The notes below the pieces were generated by a model. It saw nothing but the letters and a program-made list of their open reading frames with translations, was not told the DNA's origin and did not search any database. DNA of 64,000 nucleotides from Streptomyces paludis. GTDB lineage: Bacteria; Actinomycetota; Actinomycetes; Streptomycetales; Streptomycetaceae. Shown here piece after piece: positions 35,079 to 42,805 of this stretch. Each line of letters begins with the position of its first letter. The first letter of the stretch is position 1. The stretch lies in NCBI RefSeq assembly GCF_003344965.1, contig NZ_CP031194.1:3224001-3288000 (forward strand), in the 5' to 3' direction. The position numbers were made by a program, and so were the translations under genes.

Positions 35079-35944
35079 AGCTGCTCCATCATTCCCGTAA
35101 TGAAGCTCATGGATTCCTCAACACTGAGCGCTTCCGTTCGAAGCTTCCCGAAACGCTCCGTCAGTTTGCCGATCTGCTCAGGCAGGGACATGAACTCGCT
35201 GAAAGACTGGCCCGAAACATAGCCCGAACACACGTGCTCAGCATCCCACATCACGACGATCGGACCGCTGAGCGCAGAGGATACAGCGCGCTTGAACGGC
35301 AACACCTGCAACGAGACATTGCGCAACTGCGCCATGTCCGCCAAGTGCTTCAACTGGCCTTTCTGGGCGTCCCGCCCGCCCATTGGAACATGCAGAGCAG
35401 CCTCGTACACCACGAAGCTGCATGCCACCAGTGGAGTACGGGTGAGGAGCTTCTGGCGCTCCAAGCGTCCACGCAAGCGCTCCTTCTCCACATCCTCGGA
35501 CACTACAGGGCAGTTGTCCTTGAACAGAGCCCGCGCGTAGGTCTCCGTTTGCAGCAGCCCTGGAATCAGTGCCACTTCGTAAGACCACATGCTGACCGCT
35601 TCGGCCTCAGCGTCCATGATCTCCTGCGACCGAAGCGGAAACCGTTCCTTTCGCAGATACTGCTTCCCCGCGCTCAGCAACCCCTCCGCCCGGAACAGGT
35701 CGTCCGCCGCGTCCAGGAGTTTCGGCGTCGGCATCCGTACGCCCTGCTCCATCGACTTGATCGTGTCGGGCGCGTACGCGGCGGCGAGGCCGAGTTCCTC
35801 GCGGCTGATCCCCGCCCGCATACGCCACCGTTTCACCTGGTCACCCGCGTACCGCCACGCGATGGGCGTCTGGGTCTGGGACTGCTGCTGGGACTGCTGT
35901 TGCGACTGTGGCTGCGGCTGGGGGTTCTGGTTCTGAAGGGACAC
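35075..35944 (-). CDS. XRE-family regulator with DUF5753 (Scr1/WhiJ-like)
   Basis: 289 aa from a GTG at 35944 with GGAGG exactly 8 bases upstream; a longer frame to 36007 has no such site. A Gln/Pro-rich head (QPQPQSQQQ) leads into the HTH (VKRWRMRAGISREELGLAAAYAPDTIKSMEQGVRMP), then the DUF5753 sensor domain (YEVALIPGLLQTETYARALF ... VVYEAALHVPMGG ... SGYVSGQSFSEFMSLPEQIGKL). Homologues control developmental and antibiotic genes together with the DUF397 partner. It is divergent from the HATPase gene, completing the WhiJ/AbaA-like triad. Confidence 0.92.
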   Translation of the reverse strand: MSLQNQNPQPQPQSQQQSQQQSQTQTPIAWRYAGDQVKRWRMRAGISREELGLAAAYAPDTIKSMEQGVRMPTPKLLDAADDLFRAEGLLSAGKQYLRKERFPLRSQEIMDAEAEAVSMWSYEVALIPGLLQTETYARALFKDNCPVVSEDVEKERLRGRLERQKLLTRTPLVACSFVVYEAALHVPMGGRDAQKGQLKHLADMAQLRNVSLQVLPFKRAVSSALSGPIVVMWDAEHVCSGYVSGQSFSEFMSLPEQIGKLTERFGKLRTEALSVEESMSFITGMMEQL

Positions 35945-35961
35945 TGCTGGCACCTCCGACT

Positions 35962-36024
35962 GATACGTCACCCGGGTATCCGGCTCGTCACTTCCGAGCG
36001 TAATCACACATCAGCAATCTGTGA
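35962..36024. promoter_or_regulatory. Two dyads in the XRE/HATPase divergent spacer
   Basis: gatac (35962-35966) and gtatc (35976-35980) form an inverted pair 9 bases apart around acccgggt. tcaca (36004-36008) and tgtga (36020-36024) form a second with an 11-base spacer, just before the HATPase start. Either could be the XRE protein's own operator. Confidence 0.4.
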
Positions 36025-36026
36025 CC

Positions 36027-36443
36027 ATGAACACAGAAATGCGCTCTTCCGGGGGCGCCGTCCTGATGCGGTTCGCCCGCTCGTCCGCCTCCGTTCCCTC
36101 CGCTCGTGCCTTCGCGCGGGGGGTGCTCCGTGAGGTCTGTAGTGGCAGCGGCGCCTGCGACCTCGATGATGTGCTGCTCGGGGTGTCCGAACTGGCGACC
36201 AACGCGGTGCGGCACGGGGTGCCGGTGGGTGGGGCGTTTCTGCTGAAGATCGAGTTCAGCGGGGAGCGCGTACGCGTCGAATGCCACGACGCCAACCGCC
36301 GGCGTCCGCGCCTCCGGCACCCCGCCGACGACGACCAAGGCGGGCGCGGGCTGCTGTTGGTGGAGGCGATCGCGTCGCGGTGGGGTGTTGGGGAGCGGCC
36401 GTTCGGGAAGTTCGTGTGGTTCGAGGTGGACCACAACCGGTGA
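36027..36443 (+). CDS. HATPase_c anti-sigma-like / AbaA-type ATP-binding protein
   Basis: 138 aa. GHKL fold of the RsbW/SpoIIAB class: VLLGVSELATNAVRHGVPVGG (N box), VECHDANRRRP (G1-like) and DQGGRGLLLVEAIASRWGV (G2). Such proteins accompany XRE/DUF397 pairs at Streptomyces developmental loci. No Shine-Dalgarno precedes either the ATG at 36027 or the GTG at 36021, so the mRNA may be leaderless. Its stop overlaps the next small reading frame (GTGA). Confidence 0.88.
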   Translation: MNTEMRSSGGAVLMRFARSSASVPSARAFARGVLREVCSGSGACDLDDVLLGVSELATNAVRHGVPVGGAFLLKIEFSGERVRVECHDANRRRPRLRHPADDDQGGRGLLLVEAIASRWGVGERPFGKFVWFEVDHNR

Positions 36444-36667
36444 ACCCGAACTCGCCGCGCGGCGCGGCCGTCTGCCTCACGGCGGCTGCGGTATTGGTCA
36501 TCGTCGCGTTGGGGGTCAGCGCGTACGTCGCGCTGGACGACGTACCGCCTCACGGACGCGGAAAGGGTCCGCACCTGATGTCAGTGGCGCCTGCCACGAT
36601 AGGCGGGACACCATCACGGTCAGGAGAGACGCATGGGCACCTGGGACGTCGGCCCCTTCGACAATGA
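36440..36667 (+). CDS. Possible small single-pass membrane protein
   Basis: 75 aa, not recognised. GTG at 36440 overlaps the HATPase stop as GTGA. Residues ~9-29 are a hydrophobic helix (AAVCLTAAAVLVIVALGVSAYVAL), followed by a short polar tail. The last 35 bases overlap the start of the DUF4259 gene, which weakens the case. The coupling and the helix make it plausible but unproven. Confidence 0.4.
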   Translation: MNPNSPRGAAVCLTAAAVLVIVALGVSAYVALDDVPPHGRGKGPHLMSVAPATIGGTPSRSGETHGHLGRRPLRQ

Positions 36668-37058
36668 CACGGCGGGCGACTGGTGCGACGCCCTCGACAA
36701 GGCGAGCCCCGACGCGCGCGAGGGCATCATCCGCGACGCGCTCGTCCGTACGGCCGACACCACCGGCCTCCTCGACGCGAACGTTGCCGAGGAGGCCGTC
36801 GCCGCAGCCGCCTTGGTTGCCGCGCAGTGCTCCGGCGGCGAACCCGCCGATCCTTACTGCGGACCTGCCGAGCCCCTCCCCGACCTCACCGGCCTGCGCG
36901 CACTCGCCCTCCAGAGCCTCGACCGAGTCATGGCCGAGCCGTCCGAACTCCCGGACCTCTGGGCCATGTCGGACGGCGACTACTGGCAACGAAACGTCGA
37001 CCGGCTCCACAACACCCTCATGCCACAGCCACCGGGAGAACAGCTCAGCCTGGGCTGA
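36633..37058 (+). CDS. DUF4259 domain protein
   Basis: 141 aa. MGTWDVGPFDNDTAGDWCDAL is the highly conserved start of DUF4259. The rest is helical with acidic patches and ends WQRNVDRLHNTLMP. It is cytosolic and of unknown function; such genes often occur near accessory or toxin-immunity-like loci. Tcaggaga before the ATG is a good ribosome binding site. A 1.75 kb non-coding repeat region follows. Confidence 0.85.
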   Translation: MGTWDVGPFDNDTAGDWCDALDKASPDAREGIIRDALVRTADTTGLLDANVAEEAVAAAALVAAQCSGGEPADPYCGPAEPLPDLTGLRALALQSLDRVMAEPSELPDLWAMSDGDYWQRNVDRLHNTLMPQPPGEQLSLG

Positions 37059-37087
37059 CTGCCTGCCTGCCCACTGCCCGTTCCCCC

Positions 37088-37454
37088 GTTGCTGTCTGCG
37101 GGTCAGTACCAAGAGGTAGACCGGGGTGTACGGGAGCGAGGTGCTTGGCGCTGGGCCGCCCCTCCTCCTGCCAGTGTCGCGCCTCCAGGGGAGGAGTAAA
37201 GGGCGCTCCTAACGTCGCGTCGGCTGCGCCGACTCCGCTGCGCTCCGCCCTTGACACCTCCCCTTCCGGCGCGTGTACGGGAGAGGGGGGCGGCCGGGGG
37301 GGAGGGGGCCCGGGGGGTGGTGCCGTACTGCCACTCGGCTCAGGGTCCGGCGGGCCGGTGGGCCCTGCGGGGCTGCGCGGCAGAGGAATGGGGCGGTCCC
37401 ACACCGGCTCAGCGGCCAACCGTCCGCTGCTGGTTGCGACCCAAGCCCCGCTGG
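37088..37454 (+). repeat. Locus 1 arm A
   Basis: It has a terminal segment shared with arm C and a hairpin whose outer stem is 37190-37205 / 37246-37261, with inner tcggc-tgc-gccga. A four-run G-quadruplex motif follows at 37285-37317 (runs of 6, 7, 5 and 6 G), then a segment ending in aagccccgctgg. Confidence 0.85.
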
Positions 37455-37856
37455 GCGCCGTGGGGTTGTCGGGTGCGGGTCAGAGCGGAACTCTGTCGGG
37501 GGTGGGCCGGTGGCGGAGGTTGTTGGGCGTGGGGCCGCCCCTCCAGCCTTTGAGTGTCGCGCTTCCGGGCCGGGAGTCAAGGGCGCTCCTAAAGTCGCGT
37601 CGCTGCGCGATGGGCTACGCCCACCCTTGACACCCAACCCTCCAGCGCAAGTGCGGGTGCGGGAGGGGCGGCCGGGGGGAAGGGGGGCCCAAGATGTGGC
37701 GCCGTACTGCCACTCGGCTCAGGGTCCGACGGCCCGGTGGGCCCTGCGGGGCTGCGCAGCAGAGGAATGGGGCGGCCCGACACCGGCTCAGCGGCCGACC
37801 GTCCGCTGTTTGCTGAGACACAAGCCCCGCTGGTCACCGGGTGTGGGCTGTGGGGT
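37455..37856 (+). repeat. Locus 1 arm B (degenerate)
   Basis: It starts like the end of locus 2 (cgccgtggggttgtcgggtg). Its hairpin sequence has diverged but keeps a perfect gtcaaggg / cccttgac pair (37576-37583 / 37624-37631). The G-quadruplex motif is kept at 37661-37687. Confidence 0.8.
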
Positions 37857-38005
37857 TGCTGGGACGCGGGTGGCGGCAAGTGGGCTTCTGAAGGCCGTCT
37901 ATGCGTCCGGGAGTGCTCCTAATGCACCTGAGGACACATGTCCCGCCCGAGGAGACCCCCAACGGGTCGCCAAACCGGCCCATATGGGACGCGCGGGCGG
38001 GATCG
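37857..38005 (+). repeat. Locus 1 module M1
   Basis: First of two direct ~148-bp modules. Conserved parts are gggacgcgggtggcggc at the start, aatgcacctgaggacaca in the middle and the palindrome cccatatggg at 37979-37988. Confidence 0.8.
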
Positions 38006-38061
38006 GGCGACCCGAGGGGCCGACCGGACAGGAGAGTCCGCGCAGCGGCGCAGAGAAGTGC

Positions 38062-38209
38062 CTACTGGGACGCGGGTGGCGGCGAGTGGACCCCTGAAGG
38101 CCGCCCATGCGTCCCGGAGTGCCGCTAATGCACCTGAGGACACATGTGCCGCCCAAGGAGACCCCCAACAAGCCATCAAACCACCCTATAAGGGACAAGC
38201 GAGTGGGGA
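38062..38209 (+). repeat. Locus 1 module M2
   Basis: Second direct copy of the module. It shares the gggacgcgggtggcggc and aatgcacctgaggacaca blocks with M1; the palindrome has decayed to ccctataaggg (38184-38194). Confidence 0.8.
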
Positions 38210-38269
38210 TGCCGCCCGCAGACCCGTCCAGGCGGCAGAACCCACCCGCCTTCCGGGCACCACAACGCA

Positions 38270-38652
38270 ACGGTGACCAGCGGGGCTTGAGTCGCAACCA
38301 ACAGCGGACCGTCAGCCGCCGAGACGGGGCCGAGTCACCCCACTCCTCTACCGCGCGCCCCGCAGGGCCCACCCGCCCGCCAGCCCCTAAGCCGGCCGGC
38401 AGTGCAGCGGACCCCTCGGGCCCCCTCCCCCCGGCCGCCCCCCCCTCATCCGCACTTGCGACTCCGGGGGAGGTGTCAAGGGCGGAGCGCAGCGGAGTCG
38501 GCGCAGCCGACGCGACGAAGGAGCGCCCTTTACACCTCCCCTGGAGGCGCGACACTGGCAGGAGGAGGGGCGGCCCGGCAGGCACCCGGCGTTCAGCACC
38601 TCGCCACCGGCCCACCCCGGTTACCTCTTGGTACTGACCCGCAGACAGCAAC
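38270..38652 (-). repeat. Locus 1 arm C (inverted copy of arm A)
   Basis: It is the reverse complement of the arm type. Hairpin stem 38467-38484 / 38524-38541 is 18 bp with one mismatch and contains inner gtcggc-gca-gccgac (38497-38511). The G-quadruplex motif lies on the - strand at 38412-38445. Confidence 0.85.
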
Positions 38653-38808
38653 ACCGCCGCCGCCAGGACTGCACACCTCTGCGCCTTCATACGCATGTGT
38701 CACAGATCGCCAACAGCGCAACCGGACAAGGTGAGTTCGCCTCTCTCTTGCAGCGGATCGAACAACCCCCCGCCCATCCGCCCGCACCCCGATGAGGAGA
38801 CATCCGCC

Positions 38809-39795
38809 ATGTCCGAGACGCCCACTCCCGTCATCCGGCATCTCCGTGGTCGTGCCATGGGGATCGCCGTGGCTGCGGCCCTCGTCCTCGCTGCCCCGGT
38901 CTCTACTGCGGAGACGGAGACGGAGGCAGCAGCGGAGACAGCGGCGACCGCGACGGCTACGGCCGAGGTTGCGCAGGCCGCCGCCCGTACCGCCACCGCC
39001 ACCGCCACCGATCCCGTCTCGGTCATGAAGTACACCGCCAAGGAGCGCAAAGAGGCCCTTGCCTACTGGACGGCCGCCCGTATGAAAGCCGTGGGGAAGT
39101 CCGTCGATCTCGGGCCGACCGGGCCGAAGTCCAAGCCGTACAAGGGCACTCCGCTGAAGACCGTGGGGCGGCTCTTCTTCGTCAACGCCAACGGCGCCGA
39201 CACCTGGTGCACGGCCACCGCCGTGAAGAGCGCCAATCGCTCCGCCGTGATGACCGCCGCCCACTGCGTGCGCCGGGGGTCGTCGCCCGGCAATACCAAC
39301 ATCCTGATGGTGTTCGCCCCGGGTTACAGCAAGGGCAGGACGCCGCACGGCACGTTCGCGGTGCGCAGCGCCGCCACCCCGCGCGCGTGGCAGACCGCGT
39401 CCACCAACGACATCGCCGCGCTGGTCGTCGCCGCCGACAAGAAGAACCGTAAGCTCACCGACGTCGTGGGCGGCCAGAAGATCGCCTTCAACCGCGCCGT
39501 CGGCGGCACCGTCTCCGCGCTCGGCTACTCCGCCACCCGCCCGCAGCGCGGTGAGGTACTCCTCCGCTGCGTCGGCAAGGCCAAGAAGGAGCAGGGCATG
39601 CAGGCCATCCCCTGCGACCTGACCGGTGGCTCCAGCGGCGGCCCGTGGTTCGCCGACTTCGACACGGCCACCGGCAAGGGCGTCCTGGTCTCGGTCAACG
39701 CCTCACTGGACTCCCTGACACCGACCAAGATGTACGGAGAGGTACTGAAGGCCACCGCCAAGAAGGTCTACGACCGGGCTCAGAACAGCAGTTGA
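38809..39795 (+). CDS. Secreted trypsin-like serine protease
   Basis: 328 aa. ATG at 38809 has gatgaggaga 8 bases upstream. The signal peptide is at residues ~15-33 (AMGIAVAAALVLAAPVSTA), followed by an Ala/Thr/Glu-rich pro-region. The chymotrypsin-fold triad is visible: His152 in TAAHC, Asp201 in TNDIAAL and Ser276 in GGSSGGP, with Cys pairs for disulfides. It is exported and probably processed. Upstream lies the composite repeat; downstream is the convergent DUF5063 gene. Confidence 0.9.
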   Translation: MSETPTPVIRHLRGRAMGIAVAAALVLAAPVSTAETETEAAAETAATATATAEVAQAAARTATATATDPVSVMKYTAKERKEALAYWTAARMKAVGKSVDLGPTGPKSKPYKGTPLKTVGRLFFVNANGADTWCTATAVKSANRSAVMTAAHCVRRGSSPGNTNILMVFAPGYSKGRTPHGTFAVRSAATPRAWQTASTNDIAALVVAADKKNRKLTDVVGGQKIAFNRAVGGTVSALGYSATRPQRGEVLLRCVGKAKKEQGMQAIPCDLTGGSSGGPWFADFDTATGKGVLVSVNASLDSLTPTKMYGEVLKATAKKVYDRAQNSS

Positions 39796-39821
39796 CTCAG
39801 GCAGAGGCAGCCAAGACGCCG

Positions 39822-40502
39822 CTACCGCGCCGTCCCCGTACCCGTCCGCAGTCCCAGCGGGCCCGCGATCTCCTCCGCCATCACCCGGCCCGCCTCCTCC
39901 GCCAAAACCGCCTCCGCGTCCTCCGTCAGGGCCTGGTCCGTGTCCAGGCCGTCGAGAGCCGGGAGCGGCTGGTCCAGGCGGACATGGGCGACCAGGGACT
40001 GGAGCGCGCGCAGGGTGGCGGAGGCGGTGGAGCCCCAGTTGGAGAAGTACGAGAACTGCCACCACCACAGCGCCTCGGTCGTACGGCCGGCCCGGTAGTG
40101 CGCCATGCCGTGCCTCAGGTCCGTCACCACGCCCGCGATGTCGTCGGAGATACGGGCGGGCACCGGCGCCTTGCGGGGCTCGTACGGGTCGAAGACCTCC
40201 GAATAGACGTCGATCGGCTCCAGGAGCACCGCGAAGCGCTCGCGGAGGTCGTCGACGTCGGGCTCGGGGCCGAGATCGGGTTCGTACCGTTCCTCGGGGA
40301 GAATGTCCTCGTGGGCGCCCAACCGGCCGCCGGCCAGCATGAGTTGCGAGAACTCCAGCAGCAGGAACGGTACGGTGCTGTCCGGCTCGTCGCCCTTCGC
40401 CACTTCCGTGACCGCGACGATGAAACTCTCGATCTGGTCGGCGATCTGGACGGCGAAGTCATCCGGATCCTGGTGGACGGCGTGCAGCGTTGCGTCAGAC
40501 AT
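39822..40502 (-). CDS. DUF5063 family protein
   Basis: 226 aa, conserved next to recR in Streptomyces. Helical and acidic ([60 protein letters not shown]). No enzymatic motif. The start at 40502 lies within the last 8 bases of recR, with gaggggag upstream, so it is translated from the recR mRNA. The function is unknown, but operon position hints at a link to recombination or the nucleoid. Confidence 0.88.
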   Translation of the reverse strand: MSDATLHAVHQDPDDFAVQIADQIESFIVAVTEVAKGDEPDSTVPFLLLEFSQLMLAGGRLGAHEDILPEERYEPDLGPEPDVDDLRERFAVLLEPIDVYSEVFDPYEPRKAPVPARISDDIAGVVTDLRHGMAHYRAGRTTEALWWWQFSYFSNWGSTASATLRALQSLVAHVRLDQPLPALDGLDTDQALTEDAEAVLAEEAGRVMAEEIAGPLGLRTGTGTAR

Positions 40503-41094
40503 CGAGAAGTCGTCTCCCCTCGAAGGCACGCCCGAGCGTGACCTCATCGGCGTATTCCAGGTCGCCCCCCACGGGCAGACCACTGGCCAGACGTGTGACC
40601 CGCAGGCCCATCGGCTTGATCATGCGGGCGAGGTACGTGGCCGTGGCCTCGCCCTCCAGATTGGGGTCGGTCGCGAGGATGAGTTCGGTCACCGTGCCGT
40701 CCGCGAGCCGCGTGAGCAGCTCGCGGATCCGCAGATCGTCGGGGCCGACACCCTCGATGGGGCTGATCGCGCCGCCGAGCACGTGGTACTTCCCGCGGAA
40801 CTCGCGGGTGCGCTCGATGGCGACGACGTCCTTCGGCTCCTCCACCACACAGATCACCGTGACATCGCGGCGCGCGTCGCGGCAGATCCCGCACCGCTCC
40901 TCCTGCGCGACGTTCCCGCACACGGCGCAGAACCGGACCTTGTCCTTGACCTCAAGGAGGGCGTGGGCGAGGCGGCGGACGTCGGTCGGTTCGGCCTGGA
41001 GGATGTGGAAGGCGATCCGCTGCGCGCTCTTGGGACCGACGCCGGGCAGCCTGCCCAGTTCGTCGATGAGGTCCTGGACCACGCCTTCGTACAA
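40495..41094 (-). CDS. recR: Recombination mediator RecR
   Basis: 199 aa, the family's usual length. With RecO/RecF it loads RecA at gaps. It has the N-terminal HhH ([19 protein letters not shown]), a C4 zinc finger (Cys56, Cys59, Cys68, Cys71) and a TOPRIM domain ([19 protein letters not shown] ... [16 protein letters not shown]). It lies downstream of ybaB as in most bacteria; dnaX is not adjacent here. The 111-base gap to ybaB contains a repeated tgcgctctat. Confidence 0.97.
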   Translation of the reverse strand: MYEGVVQDLIDELGRLPGVGPKSAQRIAFHILQAEPTDVRRLAHALLEVKDKVRFCAVCGNVAQEERCGICRDARRDVTVICVVEEPKDVVAIERTREFRGKYHVLGGAISPIEGVGPDDLRIRELLTRLADGTVTELILATDPNLEGEATATYLARMIKPMGLRVTRLASGLPVGGDLEYADEVTLGRAFEGRRLLDV

Positions 41095-41205
41095 CGGATT
41101 GCCTCTCTGAGGTGCGGGCGCGCTGTGACGTGCGCTCTATATGCGTGTCGTGCGCTCTATGTACGGTCGTACACCAGCCGGCGTACGGACAGCGTCAGAA
41201 CTGAA

Positions 41206-41541
41206 CTAGAACGGCAGGCCCGGCATCCCGCCCAGCCCCTGCGCCAGCGGGCCGAGCTTCTCCTGCTGGAGCCGCTGCGCGTTGTCGTTCGCCGCGTGTA
41301 CGGCGGCGAGGACCAGGTCCGCGAGGGTCTCCGTGTCCTCCGGATCCACCGCCTTCGGGTCGATCACCAGACCGCGCAGCTCGCCCGAGCCGTTGACCGT
41401 GGCCTTGACGAGACCACCGCCCGACTGGCCCTCGACCTCGGCGCTCGCCAGCTCCTCCTGCGCTCGCGCCAAGTCCTGCTGCATCTTCTGGGCCTGCTGG
41501 AGCAGGTCCTGCATGTTGGGCTGGCCACCACCGGGAATCAA
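41206..41541 (-). CDS. YbaB/EbfC nucleoid-associated protein
   Basis: 111 aa. Small dimeric DNA-binding protein ([23 protein letters not shown], then [22 protein letters not shown]). Start choice: TTG at 41541 has GGAG five bases upstream and gives the [10 protein letters not shown] beginning typical of Streptomyces. GTGs at 41556/41547 and the ATG at 41514 are alternatives. It is upstream of recR in one operon and divergent from the SLATT gene. Confidence 0.93.
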   Translation of the reverse strand: MIPGGGQPNMQDLLQQAQKMQQDLARAQEELASAEVEGQSGGGLVKATVNGSGELRGLVIDPKAVDPEDTETLADLVLAAVHAANDNAQRLQQEKLGPLAQGLGGMPGLPF

Positions 41542-41829
41542 GGTCACTCCAGGCACTTAGACGACGGTTTATCTGTAAGCCGAGCCTACGTGGTCCCCGC
41601 GCACCGCGCCCTACCCCGCCGTGACGAACTCTTTCGAGTGAGAGCATCCCGGCACCTCTACCTGATCAAGGCCCCCAGCGGGGGTGAAATGCCGGGATTT
41701 CGAGCGCACCGCCCACCATTTGGCGGTAGGAAGTGCATACGCGTTGTCCGCACATTGACGATTACGCAGAGTCACATCATCAGATCGACAGAACTGACAG
41801 AACCGACAGACCGACAGAGGAGTGCCCCG
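41542..41829. other. Divergent spacer ybaB / SLATT with gacagaac repeats
   Basis: 288 bases carrying the two divergent promoters. At 41786-41820 a run of four imperfect 8-9-bp units (gacagaact, gacagaacc, gacagacc, gacagagg) leads directly into the SLATT ribosome binding site, where copy number could tune expression. I see no gene. Confidence 0.6.
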
Positions 41830-42699
41830 GTGAGCCAGCCGGAGATGCAGCCCGGGGGCCCCGCCCGGGAGGAGGGCGCCTCGTCCGGTGCCGGTGAGAG
41901 GGAACGAGAGAGCGACAGGGAAAGCGAGGGTACGGGCACGGGTACGGATCCCGACACGGGTACGGGTACGGGCGCGGAGGACTCCGACGGCCATGGAACG
42001 GGCCGCGCCGAGGGCCCGCAGCCGTACGGCGATCTGACCGGCGGCCCCTTCCCCCTCGGCGACTGGGGCGAGCCCGCCGAGCGGCTCGACGAGCTGTACC
42101 GCTGGGTCGAGACCGGGGCGCTGCGTACGGTCGACTGGTATCTGGCCGACCGGTTACGCAAACGCCGCCTCGCCCGCGCCCTGCGGGCCGCCACGGCCAC
42201 CGCCGTGACGGCGGGCGCCGCGTTGCCGCTGCTGGATGTGACGGGGGCGCTGCCGGGCGCCGCCGGCTGGGGGTACCTCGCGCTGCTCCTGGGCGCGGCC
42301 GGTGTGGCGTGCGACCGCTACTGCGGGCTGTCGTCGGGCTGGATGCGCGCGGTGGCGACGGCACAGGCCGTACAGCGGCGGCTCCAGACGTTCCAGTTCG
42401 ACTGGGCTTCGGAGTGCGTACGGGAGGTGCTGGGGCCGACGGAGGGCACGGCGAGCGAGGCGGCCGAGCGGTGTCTGACGGTCCTGCGGAAGTTCACGGA
42501 GGACGTGACGGAACTGGTGCGGGTGGAGACGGCCGACTGGATGGTCGAGTTCCGTTCGGGCCCCGCGCCGCTGATGATGCAGTCGCTGCCCATGGCCGGG
42601 GCGCGCGTCGAGGGCCCCGTACAGCCTCTGGGCCGCTTCCCGCTCCCCCCGGGCACCCGCCCGAACATGCCCCGGCAGCGACCGCCGGAGACCCGGTAA
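41830..42699 (+). CDS. SLATT-domain 2-TM membrane protein
   Basis: 289 aa from a GTG with gaggag 7 bases upstream. Residues 1-75 are a polar Glu/Gly/Thr-rich repeat (GTGTDPDTGTGTG). Then comes a helical segment (LDELYRWVETGALRTVDWYLADRLRKRRLARALR), two membrane helices (ATAVTAGAALPLLDVTGALPG and WGYLALLLGAAGVACD) and a cytoplasmic helix (WMRAVATAQAVQRRLQTFQFDWA). The layout fits SLATT, a domain found as putative pore-forming effector in nucleotide-signal conflict systems, but no SMODS/cyclase is nearby. A TTA Leu codon at 42154-42156 suggests bldA control. Confidence 0.82.
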   Translation: MSQPEMQPGGPAREEGASSGAGERERESDRESEGTGTGTDPDTGTGTGAEDSDGHGTGRAEGPQPYGDLTGGPFPLGDWGEPAERLDELYRWVETGALRTVDWYLADRLRKRRLARALRAATATAVTAGAALPLLDVTGALPGAAGWGYLALLLGAAGVACDRYCGLSSGWMRAVATAQAVQRRLQTFQFDWASECVREVLGPTEGTASEAAERCLTVLRKFTEDVTELVRVETADWMVEFRSGPAPLMMQSLPMAGARVEGPVQPLGRFPLPPGTRPNMPRQRPPETR

Positions 42700-42749
42700 C
42701 GGCGTTGGCCGAGGGGCGGCGGTGAGGGGACGCGGTGAGGGGGCGCGGT

Positions 42750-42780
42750 GAGGGGCGGCACGGTCTCCGTGCCGCCCCTC
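42750..42780. terminator. Bidirectional terminator, 14-bp stem
   Basis: 42750-42763 pairs perfectly with 42767-42780 around a tct loop, between the convergent SLATT gene and the - strand gene ending at 42806. Confidence 0.9.
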
Positions 42781-42805
42781 GGCCATCTCGCTCAGCAGAG
42801 ATTTC

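Larger units (their letters stand above)
37088..38652. repeat. Composite inverted-repeat element, locus 1 (non-coding)
   Basis: A 1565-bp block filling almost the whole gap between the DUF4259 and protease genes. Its ends are a perfect 31-bp terminal inverted repeat (37088-37118 against 38622-38652). Inside are arm A and arm B (both forward), two direct ~150-bp modules (M1, M2) and arm C (reverse). A related block lies at 53088-54228. Long reading frames exist in several frames and strands, but equivalent DNA is read in different frames in different copies, so I regard it as non-coding. Confidence 0.88.

Noticed and set aside
37273..38097. A 274-residue frame inside the locus 1 repeat (and similar frames in locus 2)
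   Set aside because: Equivalent DNA in different arms is read in different frames, indels are not multiples of three, and the peptides are low-complexity. Treated as non-coding.
40303..41829. N-terminal extension of the SLATT frame across recR and ybaB
   Set aside because: It is antisense to two conserved genes; a strong ribosome binding site marks the GTG at 41830.
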